A DNA stretch of 64,000 bases. Origin: Whalleya microplaca. Taxonomy: Eukaryota; Ascomycota; Sordariomycetes; Xylariales; Xylariaceae. Of this stretch, positions 46,192 to 59,507 are shown one piece after another. A program made the position numbers and the translations under genes. The number at the start of each line of letters is the position of its first letter. Positions within the stretch are counted from its first letter, which is position 1. Below the pieces are notes generated by a model. It was not told the DNA's origin and did no database searches. It worked only from the letters and a program-made list of their open reading frames with translations. The stretch covers positions 372,001 to 436,000 of the forward strand of contig MU385751.1 of NCBI GenBank assembly GCA_022497155.1. Reading direction: 5' to 3'.

Positions 46192-48213
46192 TTTTAATGA
46201 AGAAAACGAGGATATGAAGTGCAAAAGCTGCTTCTGCTTATGCATAACGCCCGCCGGCTGCTGGTTGGGGCTTCTAGGTCTTTGCTGTGACTTGATTTCC
46301 AAACGTCGTTGATGTCAGTATACTGGCTTCATGAAAAAGCAGAATAACGTCTAACTATTCGGTATGAAAAAGAGTAATAGAAGGAGTGTGACCGGGGGTG
46401 GAATTGAAGTTGTATTCTAAGTGGAGATCTGGCTAGCGATAATCCGGGGAAATGTCAGAACTAGTGGTCAGGGCTGTCAGTTCCACGTGGCGAGCATGGT
46501 TTCCCCTTATGACATACTGTAGGTACATACGGCGTCCGCCCCACAGGTACATACAGTAACCATTCAGCAGAAGCTGCCTTTGCGACTCACCGAATAGCCT
46601 CTATGAATGGAACTGTAAAGGAAGCGCGAGGTGAATTAGATTATGACTTAGATAGTGAGTAAGGTTCAGGTATCTCTCAAACAACGTGACTCGAGAATGG
46701 CCTGGCTCCAATTAGTAACTCGCGAAGTTTCATCTATCAAAGCTCATTCAATTGTATAACAACTAACCTGTCTGTAAGTGCACAAATATATCCGTAGCTG
46801 CACAACATCATCATACCGAGAAAGCGTGTAGCTCTTCAATCGAAATACTTTTGTCAGTCCCTAGTGTTGCCGAAGATATGTAAGACAGCGTAGCGATATG
46901 AGGGACACTGGTATATTCGCATTAGTTTGTGAAATGGGTTTGTAAGTTGATATGACTACCGACGAATCTCTGCCACACCCAGTTCCCACAATATTGTGAC
47001 AAGGAGTGGCCAACATTGACTTTGTGTGTCTGATCCCCTTCCCCAAACATTTCGGGAGCATATAAAGGCGGCTGCTGGCAAATACCACAGTAGATATTGA
47101 TATAGTTGGATTGCAGAATGGTAACACTTGATGGCCTCGCTCACCGCCAGACTCACTTCGACTCAGGTCGGGCGTCATGGCTAAACAAGAGAACTCCCTC
47201 CCGTAACAAGCGCATCTCTTGCCCTACTTCAATCACCAAAGGTATCAGAGTCATGAGAAAAAGCCCAAGCCTCAACGGCCACGTCTCACAGAAGATATCA
47301 CCTGATAGCTTTTCATTGTCTTCTCGTTTGTGCATGCGGCAGAATTGCAACCCTCGCTAAACCGTGTAACGCCGCGCAGAAGCAAGCTCACCTGGGCACT
47401 TGTCCCTATCGTAGCTAAGAATCCGGCCGAAACAGCTTCTATGGGCTGCTCGTAACGTGCGGTCCGATCGAAACTTGAGTGAAAGTTGCAAGCAGTCTCA
47501 AAACCAAGAGCCCCGCAAAACCTCAAGGTGTATTGAAGAGACAGAAAGTTCAGTCGGATGTGCAGACGTTCATGTCTTCCTTGCGCTCCCTTACGTATTC
47601 TTCGCAAGCTATGTTTGATGTGCACCCTCGACATCGCCTAAAGGGATGAGCATCTGAAGACTGCGGTTTGATACTGGTGTATATTGTTGACCCAATAAGA
47701 CATTCTCCCAGCGGTGGAGTTGTCTCTTTTTAGTTCAAGAAAAGAATAGGTAGCATCATGATCAGGATGGCTAATTGATCGAGCGGACGGGACCTCGAGT
47801 TATCCAGTGGCTGCAGCAAAATTTCCCACAATCAAGTTGGCGTGACAGTGACTTTTCCCACCCCTCGATCTGAGCACCTATTTGTCTACCTCTCAGTGGT
47901 TTTGCAGTGTGTATACGCGCTTGAAGTATTCTACCGGCGGTGCTCTAATTCTCGAGACTGGCAGGAAGACAGACCTCACGATCGTCCCAACGAGACAAAC
48001 GTGAGATTTGTTAGTCAGCCCAGCAGATTTAATTCAGCTCCTCACTGCCTCACGGCGAGAAAAATTTATAAATTCGAAACTCAAAATCAAAATTCAACGT
48101 TCATAAAAGTACATGCTAACTGATTACACCCCAAGCATGGGCAAGAAGAGAACAAACAACACAGATATCAAGAACTGAACGTGCCACCGAGAACTCAACA
48201 CCTCAACTTCGCT
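46192..48213. other. Gene-free stretch
   Basis: About 2 kb upstream of the kinase-like gene and downstream of the F-box gene. Frames at 47272-47634 (-) and 47842-48123 (+) have no recognisable features. I see no RNA gene or repeat worth naming. Confidence 0.5.
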
Positions 48214-51200
48214 TCAAATCGCCTTCCCCTTCCCCTTCCCCTTTCCACCAACCGCCATCAGCGGGGGAAACTCATCCTTGTCATCATCCGGCGTAGCCGA
48301 ACTGGACCGCCTGCCCTCGGCCTCCGCCTGCGCTAGACTGAGCTGGATCGCGAGCTCCAGATCGTCGTCTGCGATAGGGCTGGTGGGAATCGCGCTCGAG
48401 GAAGAGGCTCCCGCGACCATGGGCGTGTGGCTCGACAGCTGCGAGTTGGACGAGGACCTCTTGCCTCTTTTCTCCTTGAACGTGATCGGCGCGTCGTAGT
48501 CTCCGGAGCTATTGCTTCTGGGCGATCTGCCCATATCGTTGACGCCCTCCAGGAGAGACAGGCGGATCGCCGCTTGGATCTGGAGCTCGTAATCGCTCTC
48601 GTCGGTCGCGTCGGCTTGGGTAGCGCTAGACGTGGCCACAGGTGGGCTCAGGTCCGTCACGCTTGGGTCGGGCGTGATCGTGTCCATGCTGCCGGTAGTA
48701 GACGTAGTATCGAAATCCGCAGCCGAGCCTGTGTCACTAGCACTCGTTCGACGCTGCTCGTCAAGGAGGAAAGACTCTTGAGACACCATTTCAGCATAGC
48801 GCAGGGCTTCTTCTTCTGTCAGATTGCCAACGCCAAAGCGAGACCGAAGACGGGATTGTTCGCGAGCCCTGTGCTGTTGTTCATTGCGCAGCTCTTCAGC
48901 TTCCGCAGCAATATAACCCTTCACGCCGCCACCGTGGCGTCGACTAGCAGCGCGACCGTGTATATCGGAGTGGCGCAGTCGGCGTTTGCGACCAGTGGGG
49001 TGATTTGAAGAGCTGTACGCCCAATACCGCACGAAAGTTCCAAAAGCTACTACTCCGTGAAGGACGGTGGGGTCGGGGTCCAAGAATATGGCTCCGACGG
49101 CCGAGAAATTTGCATTACGCAATGCAGGATTGACCATGAGCAGATGCCGAGGCATTCGACTGGGAGACCGTGAGTTGAGGGTCCGAATCGGATCTGACGT
49201 CGACGCGAGAGGATCCCAAGCTTGGACAAGTCCGTCACTGCCACCGTGAACAAGATAGAGGGCAGATAGAGCTAGACACGATATCTGCGGAGAGTCCGTC
49301 TGAATAATTCTTACCGGGTGCACAACACCATCGGTACTTGTCTCTCGCATATTCCAGAGCAAGACTTTGCCGGTATTTGTACCCACACCAAGCATTCTTG
49401 CTCGCCTGCCAGGGATATCTGATGGCGCCTGCCCTGTTGGTGTAGCTGGGCCACTCGAGGCGGTTCCCGCAACATCTTTCAAGGGATCTTCAAAGGCCGT
49501 GATCAGAGCAAGCAGCGAAGAGTCTACACTGCTGGCTGTTATTTGTAATTTGCCTAGCTCCTTGGAAGAGAACGACATTTCGAGCCAATCATCGACCCCT
49601 GACTTTGCGGCGCTCGAGATACTCGGCGGGGACGACTTGCCTGAAGATGACAAAACCCGCTTGAGCAACGGTGAACCGGACGAATTCGGGGACGGAGATC
49701 GAGCAGTCCCACCACCAAATAGAGAGGGTACAGGAACGACCTCTGTGGGCGGCTCCGAAGTAGATTCAGATTGCCCGCCTGGCTGATGACCGCTGGTGAT
49801 AATTCTGCTGAAACGTTTGATAGCGGGAGACTGGTCGTCTTCTAGCCCGCAATCGATGACGAACACACTTTCACCAGCACCGTGCTCGTCATCGATAGCG
49901 AAGTCTACTTCAAGCCTTCGACGCATATCCCATCCATCACAAACCTTACGGAAGTGAGCGGGCTTATAACGAAGAAACTTCTCGATCTCGCGGGCTTCTG
50001 CAACCATTTGGTCCTTCTTCAAATCCATCGTGTTTGAGGGAGATCTCGGTGAATATGTGCCGCGGACGGCATTCCTGCCTGACTCATCTGGACGAGCCCG
50101 TCGTCGGGTGCCTTCTACTAGGTGCCAGTAGGTTGAGCGACCAGCATACCATGCGGACTTCATGCTGTCATCGGCTTTTGATTTGTTCGGGAGAGGACTC
50201 GGTGGTTGAGTCAGATAATAGACTTCACCCAGAGCATTCAAAGCAACGGCCAACACTCGGTTGAGAGTCCTCCGCTTTTGGCTGTAGCTATCATCGACCT
50301 TGAGGGCAATAATAGGTACGCCAGGGCTTAATACCCAGCGAGCGCTGACTTCACCATTGTTATATCGTGGACCGGAGGGGTCATAACCTAGTGCATAGGT
50401 CGTTACAACACCTAGCGAAGACCCGACCATCATTCCGACCATCGACTGAGTCATAAGGGGAACAGACGACGACTTGGCGATCCACACGGAGCAGATACCC
50501 TCAGAGAGCTCTGGGATCTTCGGAATGTCAGGGTGAGCCTCGATGAGACCTGCTTCTTCACCAAGATACTTGCCACGGAACTCGCCAGTCGGGCGATAGA
50601 AGACACGACCACCAGGAAAGCCTTCTCCGCCAATCAGTCCATACGGCTGACTAGCGTCCATGACATTAGGGACAGCAGCAGGACCTTCCCCAACTCCATA
50701 GGGGAGAAGATGCGGCACAACCTCATCCAATTGAGCGAAAACGACCGGGTCGTCAAGTCCCCATTTCTCGACTTTCCCGCTAGTAGGATCACTGACACTA
50801 CCGACACCCATGTCTGCAGCACCATGAATTGCTCTAGGCGACTTCTTTCCGCCAGGCTTGAAGGAAGCATGGACGTGGGTCACCATGGATGGGAGTTTCG
50901 TGTTATAGGTCAAGACCGCGCTTGCCTTCTTGCTAGACTGGTCAGTTCTAGAGGAAGAACCGATGCCTCCAGAGCTCGTTCCCGGTTTGCCTCTAGCGAG
51001 ACTGCGGAGGAGACGGGTTCTCAAGAGATATTCACTGCGCCACGAGGCACGCGGCGTGAGACGCGTAAAATATCGAACTTGCGAGCGCACGACATCTGAA
51101 TCATCTTGTTCCCATGCTTCGCCTCGAGGTTCGCGAGGTGCAACCAGGGCATCCTGCCCAGGAAAGAATCGCTGGAATGCCATGCGCCATGCGTGAGGGG

Positions 51201-51758
51201 TGGTGACCAAAGAGTAGAACCGCTTTGATACCAATGCCACGGACGCATGGGAATCGGGGTGCAAATGGGACAAGATATGCGTCAAGATCTCTGTTTCCGA
51301 GTAAGATTACGTAATTCACATATTAGACACCATAACATACCGTTAGGAAAATCGGCGAGGTGAACACTGTCAGGCCGCGAATCGGCGCGTCTGATGACCT
51401 GGAATCCAAGAGCGCGTCTTGGAACAGACGGTGTCAATGCACTCTCATATTCCGATATTCGTTGGCCCAGTGGCTTGGGCCGTGCAGCATTCTGCTGGTC
51501 ATGGACGTTCAGTCCGCGCAGTCGTTCTTCGAGGCTATTCGCATTGACGCCGCCCTCGTCATCACCAGCGCTGGGGTCGCGACCGCCGCCTGCGACAGAT
51601 CGCGGCGACATGCTGAGGGGCGACCGTTGGTGCGGAAGGTGATGGGCTGGGCCATTTGGCTCGTGGTCTCGAAGGCCATGGTGGAAAGAGGATTTGGGGG
51701 ATTGGGTGGTGCTGTCCTGTTGAGTCTGTTTTGAAGTCTCAGGAAGCTCTGGCTGCAT
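48214..51758 (-). CDS. F-box protein with WD-like region and UIM motifs (Ufo1-like)
   Basis: A large F-box protein, 1164 residues in this model, most like yeast Ufo1, a substrate receptor of the SCF ubiquitin ligase whose C-terminus carries ubiquitin-interacting motifs. Exon 1 is 51758-51341, exon 2 is 51290-48214. The F-box, about residues 134-182, reads LADFPNEILTHILSHLHPDS then SVALVSKRFYSLV. WD-like strands follow, for example GTNTGKVLLWNMRE and YLVHGGSDGLVQAWDP. The C-terminus has two clear UIMs, YELQIQAAIRLSLLEG (about 1040) and LELAIQLSLAQAEAE (about 1115), and an earlier degenerate one, EEEALRYAEMVSQES. The end is a Gly/Lys repeat (KGKGKGKAI). A start at 51824 is equally in frame; 51758 was chosen because the sequence before it looks non-coding. 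Confidence 0.88.
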
Positions 51759-52912
51759 ATAAAGGAGTGCTAGAAACTGGTGGGAAATATTTTCTGACTG
51801 TGCGATATCAGATGGCACAGTCAATGTTCAGGTCGCTGGAGGCTTTGCAGGAGAGAAAAGACGCGTTGAGTGGTTTATGGCGTTGTATCATCAGCTTTGA
51901 GGTTAGGGAAATTGAGGAGGAAAAGATTGGGTACTTTTCTATCGTCACAGGCGCTGCGGGTGTTGTCATGACTGACTCTGGTTTAGCTCCGAGGATTGTC
52001 CGGCATTAAGTAAACGCCGCCGCCAAGCTCATATCTAATTTACGTGATCGCCTACTACTACGGACGAAGACTACGGAATACATATAGTTATATACTATTC
52101 GAAATGCAGTAGATCGTATTACACCAGGTAACTAGTCGCCAAGGTATAGTAGTACATGAACTCTATAAACAGAGAATTGTTATTTCAAATAGTAGTACAT
52201 AAACTATTTCAATAAAATATATAGTTACCTGTCAGGCCTGTCAAACAGAAATGATTACACACTGGCAATACGCACTAGAGATGCCAAAGTCGGGCGTTAA
52301 ACTCTAGTACGAAGTGTCAACTACCAAACGCACATGAAGGCTGTATCTAAACCTTAGTCTAAGACGTCCAATATCTCAAGCCCCAATGTCTTGCCTCAGG
52401 TTGTATGCATTATGTACCTACAAAACATAATATCAATACTAACACCACTCCATTAGAACCGGCTAATCCAGACAAGAGCCATTTATGTACATATTACAAA
52501 TCTTCCCATACAAGAAATTCACACATACCCAAGTTACAACTGATACCATGGAAGTACAGGAATTACACAGAAATTCATATACGCTGTTTGTTATATTGAT
52601 TGATTCCTGCGCCTAACACCAGCCTATTACCACCACCACCACCACCACCACCAGTCACCAAGCAAGGGAACAACCTGTGATATACCTAATCCACATCATC
52701 TCAAGTGCGCACGCATCAGTCTCAAGTAATCCGTCTTTCCCGACATTCGATGTCCCGCTTAGACCAGATCAGAAAGACCTAATAATAGGTAGACAGCAGG
52801 TAGGTAGTTTAGGTAGGTAGCTACGGCAAAAAGAAAATCATCCCATCCCCTTCTTCCCCTCGATCATGTAATTTAATTTAGCTTAATTGAAACTACCTAC
52901 TAGATCAACCAC
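51759..52912. other. Intergenic: F-box gene promoter and nucleoporin gene 3' side
   Basis: About 1.1 kb. It contains an (ACC)8 microsatellite at 52629-52652 and TAGG words at 52795-52825. No coding region is seen apart from the possible N-terminal extension of the F-box gene up to 51824. Confidence 0.5.
52629..52652. repeat. (ACC)8 microsatellite
   Basis: Eight ACC units lie downstream of the nucleoporin gene's 3' end, outside any coding exon I can define. Confidence 0.9.
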
Positions 52913-55900
52913 TCAGTAAAACCCCATAGACCCCCTCCCCACCCCCGGGTTCACAACAAGCGCCTCGACATTCCGACGGACCTCCCTAAGATTCCGCTGC
53001 AGATCGCCGGGGTGCGCGCCCCCCTCATTACCACCCCTCGCAATCAGATTCAGGTTCGCGGTCACCCAGGCATCGCACTCAGCGACGAGCTCGCCGACCC
53101 AGGGCTCAAGACGCGCGGCCTCGCCCCCAGGCCTCCCGCCGTGGCGGGAGAGGTCGCGCACCCATTGCGCGACCGCGAACGCGATCCACTGCGCCACGCG
53201 CGCGCGTCCGCCGCCGCGGAACGGCACCTCCTGCGCCTCGAAGGCCGCCTCCAGCACCCGCACCACCAGGTCGTGGCTGACGCCCAGGCTCAGGAACGCC
53301 GCCACCGGCCAGTTGGCGTCGGCGCCGATGCGCCCGTCCTGCCCGTTCTCCAGCGCGTACCGCCCCACCTCCGGCAGCAGCGTCGGCACGGGGAAGATGA
53401 ACGAGTCGTTGCTCGCCCGGTGGCAGATGTCCTCGATCTGCGTCACCAGCTTCTCGTACGGCTGCGGCGGCGACTCGCCCACTTGCGCCCCGCGGCTGCG
53501 GCGTTCGGCGTTGAAGGCGGTCCACTGCTCTGCGATCTCGTCGTGGGTTTGCTGGATGAGGTTGCTCCATGTCTGAGAAATGGTGGTGGAGTTTCGGAAG
53601 TCGGCGACGTGGTAGATGATGAGGCAGAGATCGTAGTAGCCAGCCTGATCAGCGTAGTTGTTGAAAAGCTAGGTAGACTCGTGTCATTAATTGTGTCTTA
53701 CGACATCATAAATCAGGGAGAAGGAGGCCGGGAGAGAAATTGGTTGTAGCTACTCACTTCAGACAGAGCTTGGATCTTGCCATCCAAGGCGCTCTCAATC
53801 TCGGGTTGACGCTCTTCGGGGATCCGGGGATCCGCCTTCAGTCTTTCCAGGAGGTCATCTTGTATATGCGCGACTTCCAAGAGTTCGGTGACCTCGTGAT
53901 TGAGGAGCTGCAGTTCTTGCCGGCTAACACCAGGGGTCATAACACTAGCGTTGGTCTTTGCTTTACTGAGCAGCGTAAGGCGATCTTTGATGGAGATGGG
54001 GAAGTCGGATTGCGCCAGGCTGGCCTGCACTTTGGCTGCGTCGAAGTATTGATGGCGCATCGTATAGAACCTGCAGAGGAGGTCCGCATGCACGACGTCT
54101 TGCGACGCCAGCCGGCTGAGGAAGGCCGTGACGTACTGTGAATTGATGCTGAGGAGGCGATCGGTCCACCCTTGCTGTATATACCATTCATATAAATCAA
54201 AATGAAAAACTTCATCTGTTGAGCCGCTGACAACTTCATACGCCTCGGCGCGTTTAGTAGACATTAATGACGGCTTCCCATCAATAAGCGGCTCCTGCTC
54301 TCGACTCAATACAGCATCTAATTCCTGGAGGATGCCATGGATCAAGCCGTAACAAGCTCTGCGCTCATTAAAGGCATTCTCTCTGGGGTCATTCGGAGGC
54401 TTTCCATCATTGATCCATGAGAGCGCGGAATTCCCGCGGTCCCTTTCATGGGCAACTACCAAGCATAGCTGTATGGCTCCCGCATAGTATCGCAGGCCGA
54501 CGTACTGTTCAACTGCAATTTGTAGGTTATTTTGGGTGAGGCTCCCCGCTACCCTCTGGAAAAGCTTCAGACTCTCGTGGAGGAGAGTGCGGGACGTGTT
54601 GGGGTTCAAGGACGGCTCCGACGCTTTCTTGAGCTGCTCCTGGGCCTTGAAAATGACGACGTCGTCAGGGCTGCAGAAGCTGCCGCACTTGCGTCGGAGC
54701 GCATCCGCCACGGTCTCGACATTAGATCCGTTTTCGATATTTCGATTGACGATGGCCTTCACCAAGAGTTTCGCGAGGTCCTTACCGGAAGTCTCCGAGA
54801 AGAGGCGTTCGTAAGTGAGTTCCCTAAACTGCTGTCTTGACTCTTCGCTGAGGCTGAGATAGATATCTGCGACGCGCTCCTCGAAGAGCGTCGTGACAAA
54901 CGATATACCCTCCGTTATGCCCGTCATCAAAAGTTCTACGGCGTGCATAGCCTGATGCTCACCCTGGAAGGCGACCTCCTCCTGCTTGCTTCCGGCTTTC
55001 TTAAGGTCGGCGGCACCGGAAAGACCTTGGATGAAAGCTCGGTTGGCCTCAAGGAAACTTCGCAGACTCTCAATGCTCTCTTGCACTGTCCTAAGCTTCC
55101 CCACATCAATGACACTCTTGACGGTCAATGCGCCATTGGCATCACTAGAGGGGGCGATAACCTTCATCTTCCAGAAAGATCGAACCAGTCGACTGAGATA
55201 TAGAGTTAGAGCGCCATGACGTGACGAAGGCCTCACCATCTCGATTGTCGCTTGTTGTCCATCCTGCTCAGGGAGTGTGGGATTCCCACCGTAGTTGATA
55301 AACACCTGTTTCGCACGGTCTTGAGTTGGTTGGTCGATGGCGCCACGGCCCATGCGGCCATTATCTCCGGGACGGCATGCGACAGCGAGCGCGGCTGTGA
55401 TAGTTTCGACGCGGCCGTAGGCACTCTGGAACTTATTGATTTCCGCCTTGAGACCCTCCTCGCCAGCGACACTCCTAATGACGGAGGCGAAGATGTCGAC
55501 AAGCCTTCTGCGTCGGATGGTGTGGACCCCGGTATTCGTGAGGATGGCGAACTCGCTACCGCCGGGAAGATCAAACTGAACGGCGAGCTCGTTCCCGAAA
55601 CCGGTCGGGTGGTTGGATGCCGCGAATGGCTTCGACACGAGGCCAATATCTTCAGCCCTACTCTCGATATTGATCCAGTTGGCATGTTCATAGAACCGCA
55701 TGTTCTGTGTATGGACGCCGTTCTTTATGCGTCCGCTGTCGGGAGCTGAGACAAACAAGCTGTCGCCTCTGGGTTGATCGGCCTTACTAACAAAATCCAG
55801 GAAGTATCCGGGGGCAAACCGGACCCCACGACGGCTCGTTTCGAGAATTCTAGACTGCACATCGACAGGCTCAACAAGACCACCGAACGGGTCGGACCTG

Positions 55901-57338
55901 TGTCTGCGTTGCTGTCCAGGCGGAGGAAATTTGATGCATTGGAGCTGCATGCTTTGAGGAGCGCGACTCGAAGAATTACCATATATATACGATGAGGCGC
56001 TAGTAGCGTTCATGAATAATCGGCATCCCGTGTTCGTCAAGGCCATGAGATGGACCTTTGTATCCTCGGCGGCAGAGATGGGGCTGATGGACACAATATG
56101 CATGCGTTCATGCAGCAAAGGTGAAGTGACACTCATGGCGTGCGCGATATCGCGTAGGAAGTCATCCCTGGTCTTCTCAATGCACTTGGTAAGCTTCTTA
56201 GGGGCCTCGATATGATAAGTGCGCACGGTGGAGGTGGTGGAGAGGGCGTAGAGCAGGTTTCTGCTATCATCTATGACGAGATCCACGATCTGTTCCCCTG
56301 CCGTTTTGCCCCAAAGCATTTCTTTGGGGGTTGTAACTACGCCCCAGCTGGGATTCGTATGGTTGATCTTGCCCGTCCTGCTCGAAAACCACTTCTCCTC
56401 CTGCTGATAGTACAGCTCATAGATGTCGCTATCAGTCTGGCCGGAGAAGAATATGCGCCCATCGGCGGAACCGACGATGACATGCGCCTCGGTGCCTCGC
56501 AAAGGCAGCGACATCCTCGTGCCGTAAAGTTCAACGGTCTGGCCGCCACTCTGGGCGGTGTGGGCGGCGACTCCTAGGAGAAATATTTCGGAGGTAGTGG
56601 CGACGACCAAGATGTGAGTGATAATAGGGTTGAAGACACCGGGCTTCGGGGCGACTAGCTTGACAGCGGTGATACTATGTTGGCTGTCTTCGTAGCCGAT
56701 CAGCTCGGGGTTCGGGTGTGTGTAATCCCAGAGGTAGAGACAGTTGTCCATGGTGACCCAGGCATGGTTCAGCTCGGCGAACAACCCCATCATGGTAGAG
56801 ACTTCGGCCCTGTTATATTGGGCCAAAACGTTCTGCGGGATGGGATACGTCGGCCCCTTTTGGAAAGGCGCCCAGGCGGAATCGGCGCGTGTAAGGTCGT
56901 ATTCGGACGAGCTTTCTAGTTCCAAGGCCAATTAGTACGGAGAGCAAGGGCGCATCGGGGTATCAGGGTATCGGGGTAGGGCAGTGAAGACTCACGTCTG
57001 CAGTAATTGTCAAGCTCGGGATAGTTGTCGTCCTTAGTCAAGGCATTATTAATGTAGCTGGCCGCCTTGGCCAAGGGAGGCAGCGGAGGCTGGGGAGGTA
57101 ATACGGGTTGGGCCTGCAGATCTCGCATGGCCTGGTCGGCGGCGTTCGTAGTAGGAGCATCGAGACCCATGCCCGGCTGGGGAGCGAATCGGGGGGGTTG
57201 ACTGGCGGATGAAGCTGGGGTGTCGGTGAACAGGCGTCGGCGGACAGGATCTTGCTGGGCATTGAAGCGCGATGCGACGGCGGGAGTATGTAGAAAGGCG
57301 CCTGGTAGAGCTTGCGACGGCGTCTGTGGGAAGGCCAT
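52913..57338 (-). CDS. nup170: Nucleoporin Nup170 / Nup155 family
   Basis: A structural nucleoporin of the inner ring of the nuclear pore, 1418 residues, the expected size of the Nup155/Nup157/Nup170 family. Exons are 57338-56996, 56915-53758 and 53668-52913. The N-terminal 100 residues are Pro/Gln-rich and disordered, followed by YINNALTKDDNYPELDNYCR, a conserved family start. The beta-propeller begins near PTYPIPQNVLAQYNRAEV, with LWDYTHPNPELIGYED typical of the family. The C-terminal half is an alpha-solenoid, for example VEQYVGLRYYAGAIQLCL. The third exon is very GC-rich and encodes the last 252 residues, ending MGFY. All three junctions keep frame and restore family sequence (CRQSSSEYDL; ALSELFNNYADQ). 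I am confident of the family; yeast's two paralogues correspond to this one gene. Confidence 0.95.
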
Positions 57339-58408
57339 GATGGGCGAGGGCAAAGGCGAGGGCGAGGGCGACCAATGTGCCTTTTATCAGGACCGAAGGC
57401 CCAGCGCCGGACCTCGAAGCTCGAAGCTCGAGCCTCGGGGTGTATCGCAAAGAGGAAGAGGATGGTCAACGACCGAAGAAAGGGGTATCCGCCCAGTGGA
57501 GGCGGCAAGGCACCTCGATGTTATCGGATCATCAACGGTCATCAACAGCGCCGTCGAGTTAATTCTAATACAGGAGTTTCTTCTATACGAATCAACAGCT
57601 GCTTGCGGGCGGGATCTGGCAGGAATCTGGCGCGGAGGAACCGACGTAAGATGTATCCTTTGTACTGTTGTACAGTTCGATGGAACAGGTTGTCTTGTCC
57701 TGTCGTGTCTTGTCTCGTCTCGTCTCGTGTCGGTCGGTATGTTGTTGATTGTTAGATGCAGGTGCTGCGCAGGTGTTGCATGTTTAATCGAGGGCTGGGA
57801 TTATTTTTTTAGGCCGTTGAAGGGAGCTTGGACACTTTTGCAGGCGCGTCAGTTCCTGGGGTGGGCTAGCGCGATTCAATTGCGCTAATCCTAATTAAGC
57901 TACTAGCTATATGTACGTACCTTTTCTTACTTAAGGTAAGGTACCTTATGCATCTACTCCGTACATAATTAAGCTTACCTAATGCGATAGCTCCCTCGAC
58001 TCAACACATTCACACAGAACAATGAATACCTACTCCGATACTCTATGTGTAGGTGTTGTCAAAATACCTACCTGGGTAAGGTGGGTTTTACTAATTAATG
58101 CTGTATACAACCGTGCCCGACTCAGATGTATCCATCAGACATACACCTCCGTAGACATAGATATGTAAGGTTAGTTGTTAAAATCCACCAACATGATCCT
58201 CTGCATATGGCCTCATACCCCTGGCTGAGGCAGCCCTCACGTACGTATCCTACCCTAGCGATATGTATTTCTGGTATTGCTGAGGATGAATTTTCTCATC
58301 GAGTTCCTCATCTGCTCAACCCTAGCCAATTACTTGCCCCTTTTCATTATCTTTTCTTCATCTCCAGCCCCCTCGTCCCTTCACTTTCTAGTCTCGTAGC
58401 CTCGTTCC
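57339..58408. other. Intergenic: nucleoporin promoter and IFA38 3' side
   Basis: About 1.1 kb. The left side is the nucleoporin promoter, with TGTCTTGTCTCGTCTCGTCTCG-like pentamer repeats at about 57700-57730. Palindromic TAAGGTAAGGTACCTTA-like words occur at 57930-57950. I see no gene. Confidence 0.5.
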
Positions 58409-59507
58409 TCAGTTCTTCTTAGCCTCCCTGGCAGCCTTCCTCAACGCCCTGTTCCGGATATCCACGTGCATCTTGAGATTGACCCAGATGGCCAGCGAGT
58501 GGCCGACGCCGATGGTGTTCTCGATGGCCCACGCCATCAGCGCGTGGCTCCAGTACGGCGTGTACGTGGCCGCGGTGCCTTGCCAATCTCCGGAGCCGAC
58601 TTTCCCCAGCGCGGCGCGCACGAACGGCCTCGGCGACGGGATGAGCAGGCTGGGGCGGCGCACCTTGCTCATGGCCGTGGTGACGAGGTAGCTGAGGCAC
58701 AGCTGCACGTCGACGCCGCTCGGCTTGAGCTCCGCCGCCAGCGCCGACGACCAGTGCTGCAGGAACGCCTTGCTGCCCGAGTACGTCGCCAGGTACGGCG
58801 TCGGCATCCAGCCCCCGAAGCTGCCCATGGTGAGCACGAGCCCGCGCTTGCGCGTCTGCATGCCCGGGACCACCACCCGCGTGACCTTGAGCGTGCCCAG
58901 GCAGTTGATGGTGACGATGTTCTCGAGCTCCTGCTTCTCGGTGAGGGCGAAGGGGACGGGGATGCTGTGGCTCTGGCCGACGTTGTTGATGAGGATGCCG
59001 ACGTCGAGACCGTTGATCAGTTCGGCGAGACGGGTGTAGTCGGCGTCGTTGTTGGCGGAGAAGTCCATGTCGAGCACCTTCGTCTCTAACCCGGAGAACT
59101 TGCTCTCGAGTTCGTGGGATAACGTCTCGAGTTTGGACAGGGTGCGGGAGACCAGGACGAGGTTGAAGCCCTTGGAAGCAAGCTGAGTTGCGAACTCCTT
59201 GCCGAGGCCATCGGAGGCGCCGGTCACTATAGCCCAGGTGCCCTTCTTGCCATATTTTCGGAGCTATATTGTATCACATACAAATGTCAGAGAAGACTTG
59301 CTCGTGCTCTCTATAGATAATACCGTCATTTTGGAAGGTGACTAGACTTACATTGGTGCCGCTGAGGACGAAGACGTTCAAGAACAAGCTGACGAAGCTC
59401 AGAACTTTATCGGCTAAGAATACAGCTCCTAACCCAGCGAGTACCAATTGAACGCTCCGAGGAACGGCCTCGAGATAAGCCTCGACGGCCTTGATACCGT
59501 TATCCAT
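58409..59507 (-). CDS. ifa38: Very-long-chain 3-oxoacyl-CoA reductase
   Basis: The NADPH-dependent 3-ketoacyl reductase of the ER fatty-acid elongase, needed for very-long-chain fatty acids and sphingolipids. Exons are 59507-59352 and 59263-58409 (88-nt intron), giving 336 residues, close to yeast Ifa38. Residues 20-47 form an N-terminal membrane helix. The short-chain dehydrogenase core has [12 protein letters not shown] (from 66), [13 protein letters not shown], the catalytic Ser at about 200 (MGSFGG), and YSGSK with Tyr213 and Lys217. The C-terminus ends KAAREAKKN, a dilysine-type ER-retrieval tail. The gene is GC-rich. It is divergent from ERG28, with 437 bases between start codons. Confidence 0.95.

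Noticed and set aside
47272..47634. 120-residue minus-strand frame with donor-like sites
   Set aside because: The composition is plausible, but no continuing exon, motif or family could be found, so it was not annotated as a gene.
51759..51824. Longer start for the F-box gene (MTVPSDIAQS)
   Set aside because: In frame and possible, but the added 22 residues come from AT-richer sequence resembling a leader; 51758 was preferred.
53012..53749. 245-residue + strand frame opposite the nucleoporin C-terminus
   Set aside because: The minus strand carries the spliced nucleoporin tail in frame; this frame has no ATG-led family match.
58466..59089. 207-residue + strand frame opposite IFA38
   Set aside because: It is a shadow of the GC-rich IFA38 exon; the Arg/Ala/His/Val-rich composition is typical of an antisense frame.
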